Positions 10,851 through 20,660 of a DNA stretch of 64,000 bases are shown here, piece by piece (position 1 is the stretch's first letter; each line of letters begins with the position of its first letter). Both the position numbers and the translations under genes were made by a program. The notes below the pieces were generated by a model, which was not told the origin of the DNA, made no database searches, and worked only from the letters and a program-made list of their open reading frames with translations. The stretch comes from Cervus elaphus (taxonomy: Eukaryota > Chordata > Mammalia > Artiodactyla > Cervidae). The stretch is taken from positions 41,502,797 to 41,566,796 of the forward strand of contig NC_057816.1 in NCBI RefSeq assembly GCF_910594005.1, in the 5' to 3' direction.

Positions 10851-11382
10851 AACCACGGTGCCTCGCAGCGCCTGCCCTCCGGCTTGCCGGCGTCCGAGGA
10901 CACAGACGGCGCGTCCCTCTTCCTGTTTCAGGAGAAGCTGTGCTGGGGTGTGCTCACACCAAACCCTCCCTGCTGTCTTTCCGGAAGAGGGTTTATACCC
11001 CTGCTTGTTCTCTGTAGCCTGACTTCCAAACCGAGTCTCTCCTATCCAAGGAGCAAACAGCCTAGGATAAGGACAAGACTCATGTCAAAGTGCTTTTTCA
11101 ATTGCAAAAGACTAAAAATATGTGCACTTGTCACCCTGATTGTGTTTTTAGGAGGAAACAGACTCACAATGAATACTACTAGTGGGCAGTTTGAATCCCC
11201 CCAGCAGACCTGCTCCGGTTCTCAAGAGCAGCCTATGTTCCCCAGACACTTCATTCTGGGGCACTGACAGAGATGCTAAGAAGCCGGTGGGACAGGGCCA
11301 TTGCCTCGAGAGCCCCAACTAGAAAGCCACAATTAACCAGACCCTTCCTGGCTGTGCCTTCAATTAAACAGAATGACAGTAC
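10851..11382. other. Unassigned sequence
   Basis: No named repeat or gene. The first 150 bp are somewhat CpG-enriched (CTCGCAGCGCCTGCC, GGCGTCCGAGGACAC). A 127-codon frame (10,884-11,267 +) has no recognisable domain. Confidence 0.35.
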
Positions 11383-11398
11383 TTTTTTTTTTTTTTTT
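11383..11398. repeat. T16 homopolymer
   Basis: Sixteen consecutive T. No retroposed element can be recognised next to it on the minus strand, so it may be the tail of an unrecognised retrocopy or simple slippage. Confidence 0.95.
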
Positions 11399-11749
11399 AC
11401 ACTTTTATGAAAAAGGTAAATGCCAAAATGACATTATTACTTATTTTTATTTTTGCAAAAGTTTATTTTGCAAGGGTAAATTTAGGGTATGCCCCGTGGT
11501 AATTCACTGAGTGCACGTTTATGAGGCTGCACTATGACCAGGGCGTGGAGACCGGAGGGCGTCTGTAGGGTAAGGATGGAGCTCAGACCTCGGGGCAGTC
11601 TTCGGGGGAACACAGACATGCAGGAAGACGGTCGAGTGCAAAAGGATGACAAGTGACATACAAGTGGTACAGAAATCACATATTAATTTTTAAAGTAGGA
11701 ATCGGAGTCATGCAGAGAATGACGTTAGGATGTTGCAACAGTGAGGGGT

Positions 11750-11990
11750 GAAATAGCTACTTTAGATACGCTGGTCAGGAGAGACCTCTATGAAGAGGGA
11801 ACATCTGAGCAAAGACCTGAATGTAGGGATGTAGGTCCAGTGTTCCAGAAACAGGGAATGTGCAAGGACCTTGAGGCAGAAGTGAGTTTAAAGTCTGAGG
11901 AGTAGAAAGAAAGGCAGTGCGTTACAGAGGAGTGCATGAGAGAGAAAGCACCAAGGCAGAAAGTTAGACAGGCAGATGGGATTTTGAACT
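11750..11990 (+). repeat. Ancient dispersed repeat-like sequence
   Basis: Contains AGGAGAGACCTCTATGAAG, AACATCTGAGCAAAGACCTG, AATGTGCAAGGACCTTGAGG and GGGATTTTGAACTTTGATC. These are spaced like a common old mammalian repeat with 'acatttgagc(a/t)gagacctga' and 'gcaaaggccctgaggc' blocks. Family not assigned. Confidence 0.5.
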
Positions 11991-12023
11991 TTGATCTTAG
12001 TGTGATTAAAAAACAAACAACTC

Positions 12024-12138
12024 TTATCTATTCATCATCTATCTATCCATCTATCCAAAACAGTCTTTGAATACAACCTCAGATCCCAGTACCATTCCAG
12101 GTACATAGCAAGTGCTCAATAAATAGTGTCTGTTGACT
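12024..12138 (+). repeat. Short TCTA/TCCA repeat and MIR/L2-type end
   Basis: 12,024-12,057 is built from CTATCTATCCAT-like units, a short tetranucleotide repeat. 12,097-12,137 reads CAGGTACATAGCAAGTGCTC then AATAAATAGTGTCTGTTGA, the 3' terminal pattern shared by old MIR and LINE2 copies. Confidence 0.65.
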
Positions 12139-12303
12139 AAGCAAGGGTCAGATCATAAACCAAAGTTATAAAGTCCTGATGGTAAATGAACAGGCATTTC
12201 TGCCGGGAGCTAGAAGACTGGAGGGGTCTTCCAAGTGTCCCAAGGAACATCCTGCGAAATGGCCACTGTCCATAGACCCCAAAGACATTCACCTTCTCCC
12301 CCA

Positions 12304-12494
12304 GCCCTCCTTTGTGACCCCATGGACTGTAGCCCACCAGGCTCCTCTGTCCACAGGATTCTCCAGGCAAGAATACTAGAGCGTGTTGCCATGCCCTCCT
12401 CCAGAGGATCTTCCCAACCCAGGTAGAGATGCCTTGTCTCTTAGGTCTTGCATTGGCAGGCAGGTTCTTTACCACTAGAGCCGCCTGGGAAGCA
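12304..12494 (-). mobile_element. Bov-tA SINE, antisense
   Basis: On + it reads TGTGACCCCATGGACTGTAG, CCAGGCTCCTCTGTCCACAG, CAAGAATACTAGAGCGTG and finally AGAGCCGCCTGGGAAGC, the reverse complement of Bov-tA. The tRNA head carries a small disruption around 12,425-12,450. Confidence 0.92.
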
Positions 12495-13282
12495 GACTAT
12501 GACTACGCTAAGACACGATAGATTTCTAAAACATTCAGCACTGGTTCACACCCCATATGTAGCCAGGAAATTGGACTCTACTTTTTGGAAAGATTTTTCT
12601 TTTTCAGCCAGAGCGTTACAAAAGGGGTGGGGGATTTCTGCCTATTTAGACGTTAATCCGAATATCCAATTCCAGGACAATTTCATTTGATTAAATTTCA
12701 TTCCATTTAGGAAGGGAGGGAGGAGGAGCACCTTAAGAGTTTGGGTAAGTTATTTTCTCAGTCTCTCAGGCTTCCCTGGATGAGACTGTTCCAGTCCACC
12801 AGCTTGTGGGGGCAGCGGGAGAAAGGCTCATTGGCATGAATCTGAAGTTTACAATGGCCCAAGCGAACCACATCTCTGGCATGCGATTGACCATTTGGAA
12901 GCAGACCTTCTGATCATTCTAATATTGCAGAAACTGTTGACTGGCTTGCTTCTGAGCCACAGGTAAGTGTACATTGATTTTAAACATTAGTAAGAACACG
13001 AATTCTGGCAAAGAGGCTGTTGTTCCCACAGGATGTTCAAAGCTTCAAAGGAACAGATGAACATTTGCATAACCTTCAATGTGAAGATGGCAGCTAGCAC
13101 TAATTTTTAATTTATTTTCCCCCAGAGTAAGTATCTCTTGGTAACTCTTGGTCAGGTAGACAATAAGGGTTTGGTAAAATTGTTTAAAAGTCAGGAGGAG
13201 AAAAAAAATCCAAAGGTGCTGAAGGTGAAGGGAAAATAAATACCCACGGATGGACTGTTTTCCCTCTAAACTCAAGTGTAGA
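12495..13282. other. Unassigned sequence
   Basis: No gene and no named repeat. Ordinary AT-rich sequence with one short purine run near 12,710-12,730 and an A8 run at 13,201. Confidence 0.35.
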
Positions 13283-13474
13283 AAAATGAAAGTTGCTCAG
13301 TTATGTCCAACTCTTTGTGACCCCCTGGACTATACAGTCCATGGAATTCTCCAGGACAGAATACTGGAGTGGGTAGCCTTTCCCTTCTCCAGGGGATCTT
13401 CCCAACCCAGGGATCAAACCCAGGTCTCCTGAATTGCAGGCAGATTCTTTACCATCTGAGTTACAAGGGAAGCC
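13283..13474 (-). mobile_element. Bov-tA SINE, antisense
   Basis: Reads GAAAGTTGCTCAGTTATGTC, CATGGAATTCTCCAGGACAG, TCCAGGGGATCTTCCCAACC, GGATCAAACCCAGGTCTCC and CATCTGAGTTACAAGGGAAG on +. Full-length antisense copy, moderately diverged. Confidence 0.93.
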
Positions 13475-13582
13475 TGAGGTATATAAATGGTACAGAATTC
13501 GGTTTGCACTGTAGACTTTATGGAGTGACACTGTGTGTTTGAATTTGCTGAGTTTTCTCTCTTGCTTTGGTATAACACTATT

Positions 13583-13927
13583 TGTTATGGATTGAATGTT
13601 TGTGTCTGCCCCAAATTCATATGTTGAAATTTAATCCCCAATGTGATGGTATTTGGAGGTAAGGCCTTTGGGAGGTGACTAGGTCAGGAGGATGGAGCCC
13701 TCATGTTCAGGACTGATGCCCTTGTGAGAGCACAGAGAGCTAGTTTGCTTCTTCCTGCCATTCAAGGATACAATGAACAGTCTGCAGTCTGTACCCTGGA
13801 AGAAGAGTCTCAACGGGAGCTGACCATGATCTCAGACTGCCAGCCTTCACAATTGAGAGAAATAAATATCTGTTGTTTATAACTCAGTCTATGAGACTTT
13901 TTATAGCAACCTGAGCTGACTTGGGCA
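13583..13927 (+). mobile_element. Solo LTR, ERVL-MaLR-like
   Basis: Opens TGTTATGGATTGAATGTTTG, continues CATATGTTGAAATTTAATCC, GTATTTGGAGGTAAGGCC and TTTGGGAGGTGACTAGGTCA, and ends with GAGAAATAAATATCTGTTGT followed by a degraded 3' edge. The AATAAA near the end is the LTR polyadenylation signal. No internal retroviral sequence is adjacent, so it is a solo LTR. The exact subfamily (MST/MLT-like) is uncertain. Confidence 0.72.
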
Positions 13928-13956
13928 TTATTCCATGGCTCATTTAATTAAAAGAA

Positions 13957-14156
13957 AAGAACTATAACGATTGGTATAAAATGACTATAATGAGGATGAG
14001 ATGGTTGGATAGCATCACCAATTCAATGGACTTGAACTTGGGCAAATTCTGGGAGATGGTGAGGGACAGGGAAGCCTGGCATGCCACAGTCACAGGATCG
14101 CAATGAGTTGGACATGACTTGGCAACTGAACAACAACAAGAACTATAATGATAGGT
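13957..14156 (+). mobile_element. BovB LINE, 3' stub with 19-bp target-site duplication
   Basis: 13,992-14,137 is the last ~145 bp of BovB (GAGGATGAGATGGTTGGATA, ATGGACTTGAACTTGGGC, GAGTTGGACATGACTTGGCA) in sense orientation, ending with an ACAACAACA tail. Direct repeats of 19 bp with two mismatches (AAGAACTATAA-GAT-GGT) lie at 13,957-13,975 and 14,138-14,156. About 16 bp between the left repeat and the BovB start are not typical BovB. Confidence 0.88.
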
Positions 14157-14479
14157 TTTTAATTACTTGAAGGATACTGTTGGTGATCTTTCCTATCTCT
14201 TATTATGGAAATTGTTTCAGATTTTTAACATAGAATGAAGGATCATAAGACTATTTCATGGTTTTGGCTCCTGGGTCTGTGCAAATAACTGTTTTGGGGA
14301 GGAAAGATGGTATATCTTAGCTTTTATCCTGGGAAATTTCAACCAACCACCATCTCACTACCAAATGAGTACTAAGTCCTGTCAACAGGGCCATGCAAAT
14401 ATTAATGACAAATATTTGTTTAGTGATTTATCATTTAGAGTATACATTTGTTTATGGTATCCAACCTCAGCAACACTTT

Positions 14480-14690
14480 AAGAAAACATCATCACATGTT
14501 GAGGAAATAATAAGTAATAGTAATGACAGTAATGATAATAATAATAATGAGGAAGAAGAAGAGGAGGAGCAGAAGAAGGAAAGAAGACCGTGGCTTGCCC
14601 TAAATCATACAGACCTGAGGGCACAGCGAGGATCCAAACTTCTTTCTTCTGATCCCAAATTTAATATTCTTTCCACAGTGTTTGTTTTTA
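14480..14690 (+). repeat. Purine-rich microsatellite inside a MIR-like stretch
   Basis: 14,537-14,588 is an AAT then GAA/GAG run (ATAATAATAATAATGAGG, GAAGAAGAAGAGGAGGAGC). It is followed by CTTGCCCTAAATCATACAGA, GGCACAGCGAGGATCCAAAC and TTAATATTCTTTCCACAGTG, which follow the 3' half of MIR. The frame open across it (14,393-14,764 +) owes its Asp/Asn/Glu run to the microsatellite. Confidence 0.6.
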
Positions 14691-14999
14691 GAAACAAGGG
14701 TAAATATGTTAGACTGATTACAGAATTTCAGAATTCTGATTCACAGTGTTGCAAGAAACCTTAGGGACCTAGAAAAAAAATAGCCAAAACCACCTTAGGA
14801 AGATGGAGATGAAAAGAATCAACACTTGCACCTGGACCTTTGGTGGGAAAGCCTAGTCTTCAAGCAAAGCTTCTGGCATCTGGTTTGGTGTTCTCATTGC
14901 ACTCTCTCCTCCTCCCAATTCACGGCACATGGCAATACATGTAGGTATGCACTTATTAGTTATTTTTGTGCTTGCCTATTTATTTATTTTTCTTCATTA

Positions 15000-15465
15000 C
15001 AGTAAGTGCCCTCCATATGACAAGTTCCATTCCAAGAGTGCGTTTGTAAGTCCAATTTGTGTGTAAGTCCAACAAACTTAGCCTGCATACCCAACTAACA
15101 CAGTCAGCTTTGTAACACTGTACTCTGATAGGTTTATAGTACTTTTCACATAAATAATACATAAAAGTAAACACAAAAAAATAAAACATTTGAATCTTAC
15201 AGTATAGTACCTTGTAAAGTATAGTAGTATAGCTGGCATAGAGGGGCTGGCATCGAGTGAACAGGCAAGAACAGTGACTGACTGGAGGGAGGAGAGGAGG
15301 TGGGAGATGGGAGAGCTGAGGGATCGTCAGCAGCAGAGACGAGGGCAAACTGCGCGTTCACTCACGCCAACTGATGCATTGATGCCTTTCAATACTGATG
15401 CAATGCAGGTTCGAACCTGTGAAAGTCCAAAAGTTGAAGGATCATACGTAGGAGACTTACTGTAC
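15000..15465 (-). mobile_element. Tigger (TcMar, pogo-like) DNA transposon fragment
   Basis: Antisense fragment of the 3' part of a Tigger transposon, beyond or at the end of the transposase gene. Landmarks on + are GTCCAACAAACTTAGCCTGC, AACACTGTACTCTGATAGG, AGGGGCTGGCATCGAGTGAA, GATCGTCAGCAGCAG and AAAAGTTGAAGGATCATACG. On the minus strand, 15,348-14,980 is open for 122 codons across it, by chance. No terminal inverted repeat pair was seen. Confidence 0.75.
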
Positions 15466-17267
15466 TGTTTTACTTCCCAGTTGGTCATTTTCAGGAAGCC
15501 AGAATGACATTTTCCAATAGAAGACAAGGCCTTACGTTTTTTTATCTTACATACTTAACGTGGTACAGATTTAGGTTTTAGGTTGGGACAGGCATCATTT
15601 TCCTATTTTGGCTAAGAAAATGAGGTGTCAGAATTCTCTAGAAATTGTTTTCTTTATTCCTGTCCCACTTCCCCTTTTCCTCTTGCATCCCTGCTCAACG
15701 TTTAAACTTTTATTCTGCCGAGGTTTCTAGTAATATTCACATAGATCATGCAGGGTGCCAAATGTGAGTCAGTAAGTAAGGAAAAAAAATACATGGGAAA
15801 CTGGCCAATTTGTGGGGTAAACAAACAGCAAAATACTTTCTTTTCTTTTTTTCTTTTGGTGTTGGGATCAGCCTGAATGCACTCCAAAGCTGGCTGTGAC
15901 TTCTTTTCCCAGCCGAGCGACAGTATGTTAGTCAAGGTGGGAATGATGATTTATTGGAGTGGACATGTTTCAAAATCAGTTTGGCTTTAGAAAATGTTGC
16001 TGTCCTGTACTGTCATAAAACACACTGTGAAAATTATTAAGCTGGGTCCTGCAGAGATTTGAAGAAGGTACAATGTGAGGTAGTCATTTCTACCACAGGC
16101 CAGGGACCCTCAGGGCTGAAGAGTTACTGCAAATCTTTCACATTTCCACAGACTGAAAATATAGAAGTTGTTCATCGAGATGACAGGCTCACAATCAACT
16201 CAGGCTGCTTCGCCTACCCCAGCCTTCTCAGGTAAAAATTCTTGTATTTTGGTCTTGCTGACCCTGGTCGTGGTTCTGCTCAGGGAAGTGGAGAGAGCTT
16301 CAGCCCAGAAAGGGACTATGTGGGGACTCGATTCGGGGAAGGAGAAGGGGAGGTAGCCAGTGACATTGAGCGACAAGGGCAGAGACAGAAACAGCCCCTG
16401 AGGCTGAGTTTGGAGCAAGTTTGGGAAGTATAGAGACAGAGTAGAGAGCTAAGGCGAGAAATAAACAGAGTGAAGAGGAGAAAGCGATTTTTAAGATGAC
16501 TTGCTGCGTGTAGTTAATGGCTCTCCTATGACTCGTCTCATGGAGACTTTAGACAAAATTTAAATTGCTTTGAACAGATTCTGTATTTTTCAAGCTATAA
16601 TACCTGTGTTTTGAATCTGAGAACATCCTTGAATGTACCACTCAATGTGCAGATCATGACACACCCGACACTTCTCAAAAGTATGTAGATATTCTTGTAA
16701 TTAATAACATAAAGTCTATTTAGAAGTGATCTTAAAATCACAATAGTCCAATATCACTATGTATTTGCTGAATCAGTATGTACTATACTTCTACCATGGG
16801 GGGAGGCGATGATTTTATTTTATTTTTTTTGTCAAGAGTCCTCCTGCACTAAAAAAGTTTTTAAAAACAACCATGATAATGGCCATGAGATCAAGTTTGC
16901 AAATCTGCAGAGCCGTTTGTAAAGACAAAGCCTTCTTATCATCAGTCTTGATAATATTTACTTCCTTAGAGTAAATTCAGATGCTAGAACCCATGTTTAA
17001 GAAAAGTTGTCTAATTAATCATAGACAGTGAGTTATAACTATGAAATGGGTATAAAATACTGTGGAAGGAAGAGTCATTCTGTCAGAGGTGGCCTCACCT
17101 TCAGAGAAGAGACAAGACCAGAGTGTGGTCAAGTGGATGGTGGATTCAGGAAGCAGACAAGATAAGTGGACAGTCTAGGAGAAAAGCTATAAGCAAACGT
17201 GGAGAAATTTACCCAGGAGGAACACTGTTTTTGCCATGTGGACTACTGAATAGCAATGCAAAATCCT
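15466..17267. other. Unassigned sequence
   Basis: About 1.8 kb without a recognised repeat or gene. A T-rich run with T7 lies at 15,839-15,858 and another T-rich run near 16,812-16,831. An acceptor/donor-like pair (16,150-16,235) was considered and set aside. Purine-rich between 16,330 and 16,500. Confidence 0.35.
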
Positions 17268-17598
17268 ACCTAGAGGCTGTCATACAAAGTGAGCTAAACC
17301 AGGAAAACAAATATCTTATATTAACGTATATATGTGGAATCTAGAAAAGTGGTATTGATGATCTTATTAAACAGAAATAGAGACACAGAGGTAGAGAACA
17401 AACGTGTGGACACCCAGTGGGCAGCTGGAGTAAACTGGGAGACTGGGATCGATGCATATCCAGTATTGACACTATGTATAAAATAGACGACAAATGAGGA
17501 CCTACTGCAGGGCACAGGGAACCCAACTCAGTGCTCTGTGGTGACCTAATGGGAAGGAAACCCAAAAGAGAGGGGACTTATGTGTGTATACAGCTGAT
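17268..17598 (+). mobile_element. Ruminant L1 3' end, left part (split)
   Basis: CCTAGAGGCTGTCATACAAA, GTGGAATCTAGAAAAGTGGT, CCAGTGGGCAGCTGGAGT, GAGGACCTACTGCAGGGCA and TATGTGTGTATACAGCTGAT follow the 3' part of the ruminant L1. The sequence stops at AGCTGAT (17,592-17,598) and resumes 1.29 kb further on at a second AGCTGAT. Confidence 0.85.
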
Positions 17599-17629
17599 GC
17601 ATCCCGACATCTGGCCCTTTAAAGCCATT

Positions 17630-17842
17630 TTGCTGTTGTTAGTTGCTCAATTGTGGCCGACTCTTGTTGATACCCATGTACTGTAGCTCACCAGGCTCCT
17701 CTGTTCATGGGATTTCTCAGGCCAGAATGCTGGAATGATTGGTCATTTCCCTCTCCAGGGGATCTTGCTGACCGAGAGATCGAACCCATGTCTCCTGCAT
17801 TGTGGTGGGATTCATTACCACTGAGCCATCTGGGAAGCCTTA
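17630..17842 (-). mobile_element. Bov-tA SINE, antisense, within the split L1
   Basis: Reads GTTAGTTGCTCAATTGTGG, GTAGCTCACCAGGCTCCTCT, TCCAGGGGATCTTGCTGACC and TGAGCCATCTGGGAAGCC on +. It lies between the broken L1 arm and a sense BovB, with about 30 bp of unassigned DNA on its left. Confidence 0.9.
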
Positions 17843-18336
17843 GACAGCGTATTAAAAAGCAGAGACATTACTTTGCTAACAAAGGTCCATATAGTCAAAG
17901 CTAGGGTTTTTCCAGTAGTCATGTACATTTATGAAAGTTTGTCCATGAAGAAGGCTAAATGCCAAAGAATTGATGCTTTTGAGTTGTGGTGTTGGAGAAG
18001 ACTCTTAAGAGTCCCTTGGACTGCAAGGAGATCAAACCAGTCCATCGTAAAGGAAATCAGTCCTGAATATTCATTGGAAGAACTGATGCTGAAGTTGAAA
18101 CTCCATTACTTTGGCCACCTGATGCAAAGAACTAACTCATTGGAAAAGACCTTGATGCTGGGAAAGATTGAAGGCAGGAGGATAAAGGGATGACAGGGGA
18201 TGAGATGGTTGGATGGCATCACCAACTCGATGGACATGAGTTTGAGCAAGCTCTGGGAGTTGTTGATGGACAGGAAAGCCTGGTATACTGCAGTCCATGG
18301 GTTCGCAAAGAGTTGGACATGCCTGAGCCACTCAAC
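17843..18336 (+). mobile_element. BovB LINE 3' segment
   Basis: Starts AGACAGCGTATTAAAAAGCA and runs in sense through TTTTGAGTTGTGGTGTTGG, GACTCTTAAGAGTCCCTTGG, CTGAATATTCATTGGAAGAA and TGGATGGCATCACCAACTCG to the BovB tail. The tail is cut by a Bov-A2, and its last bases reappear at 18,613-18,632. 5' truncated by about 2.7 kb relative to a full element. Confidence 0.93.
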
Positions 18337-18624
18337 CAGAGAAGGCAATGGCAACTCACTCCAGTACTCTTGCCTGGAAAATCCCATGGATGGAGGAGAC
18401 TAGTAGGCTGCAGTCCATGGAATCGCTAAGAGTTGGACACGACTGAGAGACTTCACTTTCACTTTTCACTTTTATGCATTGGAAAAGAAAATGGCAACCC
18501 ACTCCAGTGTTCTTGCCTGGAGAATCCCAGGGATGGGGGAGCCTTGTGGGCTGCCATCTATGGGGTCACACAGAGTCGGACATGACTGAGCGACTTAGCA
18601 GCAGCAGCAGCAGAGCGACTGAAC
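18325..18624 (+). mobile_element. Bov-A2 dimeric SINE inserted into a BovB tail, 12-bp duplication
   Basis: Two Bov-A monomers: the first from GAGAAGGCAATGGCAACTC and the second from AAAGAAAATGGCAACCCACT, joined by the CTTCACTTTCACTTTTCACT linker and ending in (GCA)n at about 18,599-18,613. The flanks GAGCCACTCAAC (18,325-18,336) and GAGCGACTGAAC (18,613-18,624) are the target duplication with two differences. Both are BovB tail sequence. Coordinates include the duplications. Confidence 0.9.
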
Positions 18625-18887
18625 TGAACTGATGCTAAAGCTGAAGCTCCAATACTTCGGCCACCGAAGAGCCTGCTCACTGGAAAAGACCCTGATGTTG
18701 GGAAAGACTGAAGGAAAAAGGAGAAGGGTGCAACAGAGGATAAGATGGTTAGATTACATTGCTAACTCAATGGACATGAATTTGAGCAAACTCCAGGAGG
18801 CAGTAGAGGACAGAAGAGCCTGGCGTGCTGCAGTCCATGGGGTCATACAGAGTCAGACATGCCTTTGCCATTGAAAAACAACAACAT
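18625..18887 (+). mobile_element. Second BovB 3' segment, tandem to the first
   Basis: After the residue of the first BovB tail, sequence re-enters BovB at ATGCTAAAGCTGAAGCTCC and runs through GGGAAAGACTGAAGGAAAAA and TGGACATGAATTTGAGCAAA to CAGAGTCAGACATGCC and an AAACAACAACA tail, meeting the L1 at 18,888. It repeats part of what lies at 18,085-18,330, so it is a separate insertion or a duplication, not a continuation. Confidence 0.9.
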
Positions 18888-18972
18888 AGCTGATTCACTT
18901 TGCTGTGCAGTAAAAACTAACACAATATTGTAAAGCAACTATACTCCAGTAAAAATTAATTTTTTTAAAAAA
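18888..18972 (+). mobile_element. Ruminant L1 3' end, right part
   Basis: AGCTGATTCACTTTGCTGTG, CAACTATACTCCAGTAAAAA and an A/T-rich tail are the last ~85 bp of the L1 broken at 17,598. AGCTGAT occurs on both sides of the interruption and is a candidate 7-bp target duplication. Confidence 0.85.
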
Positions 18973-19235
18973 GCAACATCCTCAGCAGAAAGGACTGTCT
19001 TGATGAAACACCTGTAGGTATCCTAAGGAGCTCAAGCCCTCAATAGGGAGCTTTGGTGATGATTGGAGTAACTGAATTATCACACAATCCTTGGGGTGGG
19101 GACAGGAGATATAATTGATGGAATTACTGTGAACAGCTCATTTAGTTATATTTAGTAAATTTAAATATATTCAAACCCTGTGTTATGCACTTCTATTTCA
19201 TTTTTCCAGAGGACACGATACAAGAATCTTTACTA

Positions 19236-19334
19236 CGATATTCATGATAATACTCAAAACCTGGAAAAATTTCAAATGTCCATCAACAGGAGGACAAGGA
19301 GGTAGACTGTGCTATCTTCTTTTGGTTAAACATA
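19236..19334 (+). mobile_element. Old L1 3' end, left part (split by BovB)
   Basis: ATAATACTCAAAACCTGG, ATTTCAAATGTCCATCAACA and GGTAGACTGTGCTATCTTC match the end of ORF2 of an L1M-type element in sense. Continuation is at about 20,346. Confidence 0.65.
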
Positions 19335-20328
19335 GTTCAGTTCAGTTCAGTCACTCAGTCATGTCCAACTCTTTGCAACTCCATGGACTTCAGCACGCTA
19401 GGCTTCCCTGTCCATCACCAACTCCCAGAGCTTGCTCAAACTCATGTCTATCGAGTTGGTGATGCCATCCAACCATCTCATCCTCTGTGGTCCCCTTCTC
19501 CTCTTGCCTTCAATATTTCCCAGAATCAGGGTCTTTTCGAATGAGTCAGCTCTTTCCATCAGGTGGCCAAAGTATTGGAGTTTCAGCTTCAGCAACAGTC
19601 CTTCCAATGAATATTCAGGATTGACTTCCTTTAGGATGGACTGGTTTGATCTCCTTGCAGTCCAAGGGACTCTCAAGAGTCTTCTCTAACACCACAGTTC
19701 GAAAGCATCAATTCTTCAGCACTCAACTTTCTTTATAGTCCAACTCTCACATCCATTCATGACTACTGGAAAAAACCATATCTTTTGACAGATGGACCTT
19801 TGTGAGCAAAGTAATGTCTCTGCTTTTTATATGGTATTTAGGTTGGTCATAGCTTTTCTTTCAAGGACCAAGCATCTTTTAATTTCGTGGCTGCAGTCAC
19901 TGTTCACAGTGATTTTGGAGCCCCAAAAAATAAAGTCTGCCACTGTTTCCACTGTTTCCCCATCTATTTGCCATGAAGTAATGGGACCAGATGCCATGAT
20001 CTTAGTTTTCTGAATGTTGAGCTTTAAGCCAACTTTTTCACTCTCCTCTTTCACTTTCATCAAGAGGCTCTTTAGTTCTTCAGTTTCTGCCATAGGGTGA
20101 TATCATCTGCATATCTGAGGTTATTAATATTTCTCCTGGCAATCTTGATTCCAGCTTGTGCTTCATCCAGCCCAGCATTTTACATGATGTACTCTGCATA
20201 TAAGTTAAATAACAGGGTGACAATATACAGCCTTGAAGTACTCCTTTCCCAATTTGGAACCAGTCTATTGTTCCACGTCTGGTACAAACTGTTGCTTCTT
20301 GACCTGCATACAGATTTCTCAGGAGGCA
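19335..20328 (-). mobile_element. BovB LINE, antisense, about 1 kb
   Basis: Antisense copy beginning with the BovB terminal (GTTCA)n signature on + and covering the 3' UTR and the 3' half of the reverse transcriptase gene. On the minus strand, residues such as KVGLKLNIQKTKIMASGPI (20,093-19,827) are the RT segment downstream of the catalytic Asp pair. The aspartate box itself falls at about 20,100, where the frame is broken. Truncated near 20,328, 5' side missing. No coding capacity. Confidence 0.95.
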
Positions 20329-20345
20329 TTCGACTGAATATAGAC

Positions 20346-20660
20346 AGCAGTTAAATGATCTGAAACTATCGTCATCATAGTTAAATCTCAGGAACATAGT
20401 ATGTAATGAAAAAGCAAATTGCAAAATGACATGTACAATATGATGTTGTTTCTATCAAGTTTGAAAGTCTGAAAACAGTGTAACATTTTATTTGTAGAGG
20501 TGAACTCACATGACGATGGTATAAAAATATACAAAGGTCTGCAGAATAGCAATTTTTGCAGGGAGGGAAAGAATAGGAATGGGATTAGAAAGTATCCCCA
20601 AACTTCAACAATATATTTTTAAAAATCTGCCACAATTACATGAATTTAATATATGAATTC
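20346..20660 (+). mobile_element. Old L1 3' end, right part
   Basis: GCAAATTGCAAAATGACATG, AAATATACAAAGGTCTGCAG and GGGAGGGAAAGAATAGGAAT follow the distal 3' UTR pattern of an old L1, consistent with the fragment left of the BovB. Confidence 0.55.

Noticed and set aside
16150..16235. Acceptor/donor-bounded 80-nt stretch with an ATG (CATTTCCACAG ... CTTCTCAG|GTAAAA)
   Set aside because: The splice signals are only moderate and there is no supporting composition, promoter-like context or recognisable peptide. Such pairs are expected by chance every few kb.
18599..18613. (CAG)n runs, also near 26,012, 28,782 and 53,380, considered as independent trinucleotide expansions
   Set aside because: Each is the normal 3' end of a Bov-A2 SINE and short in length.
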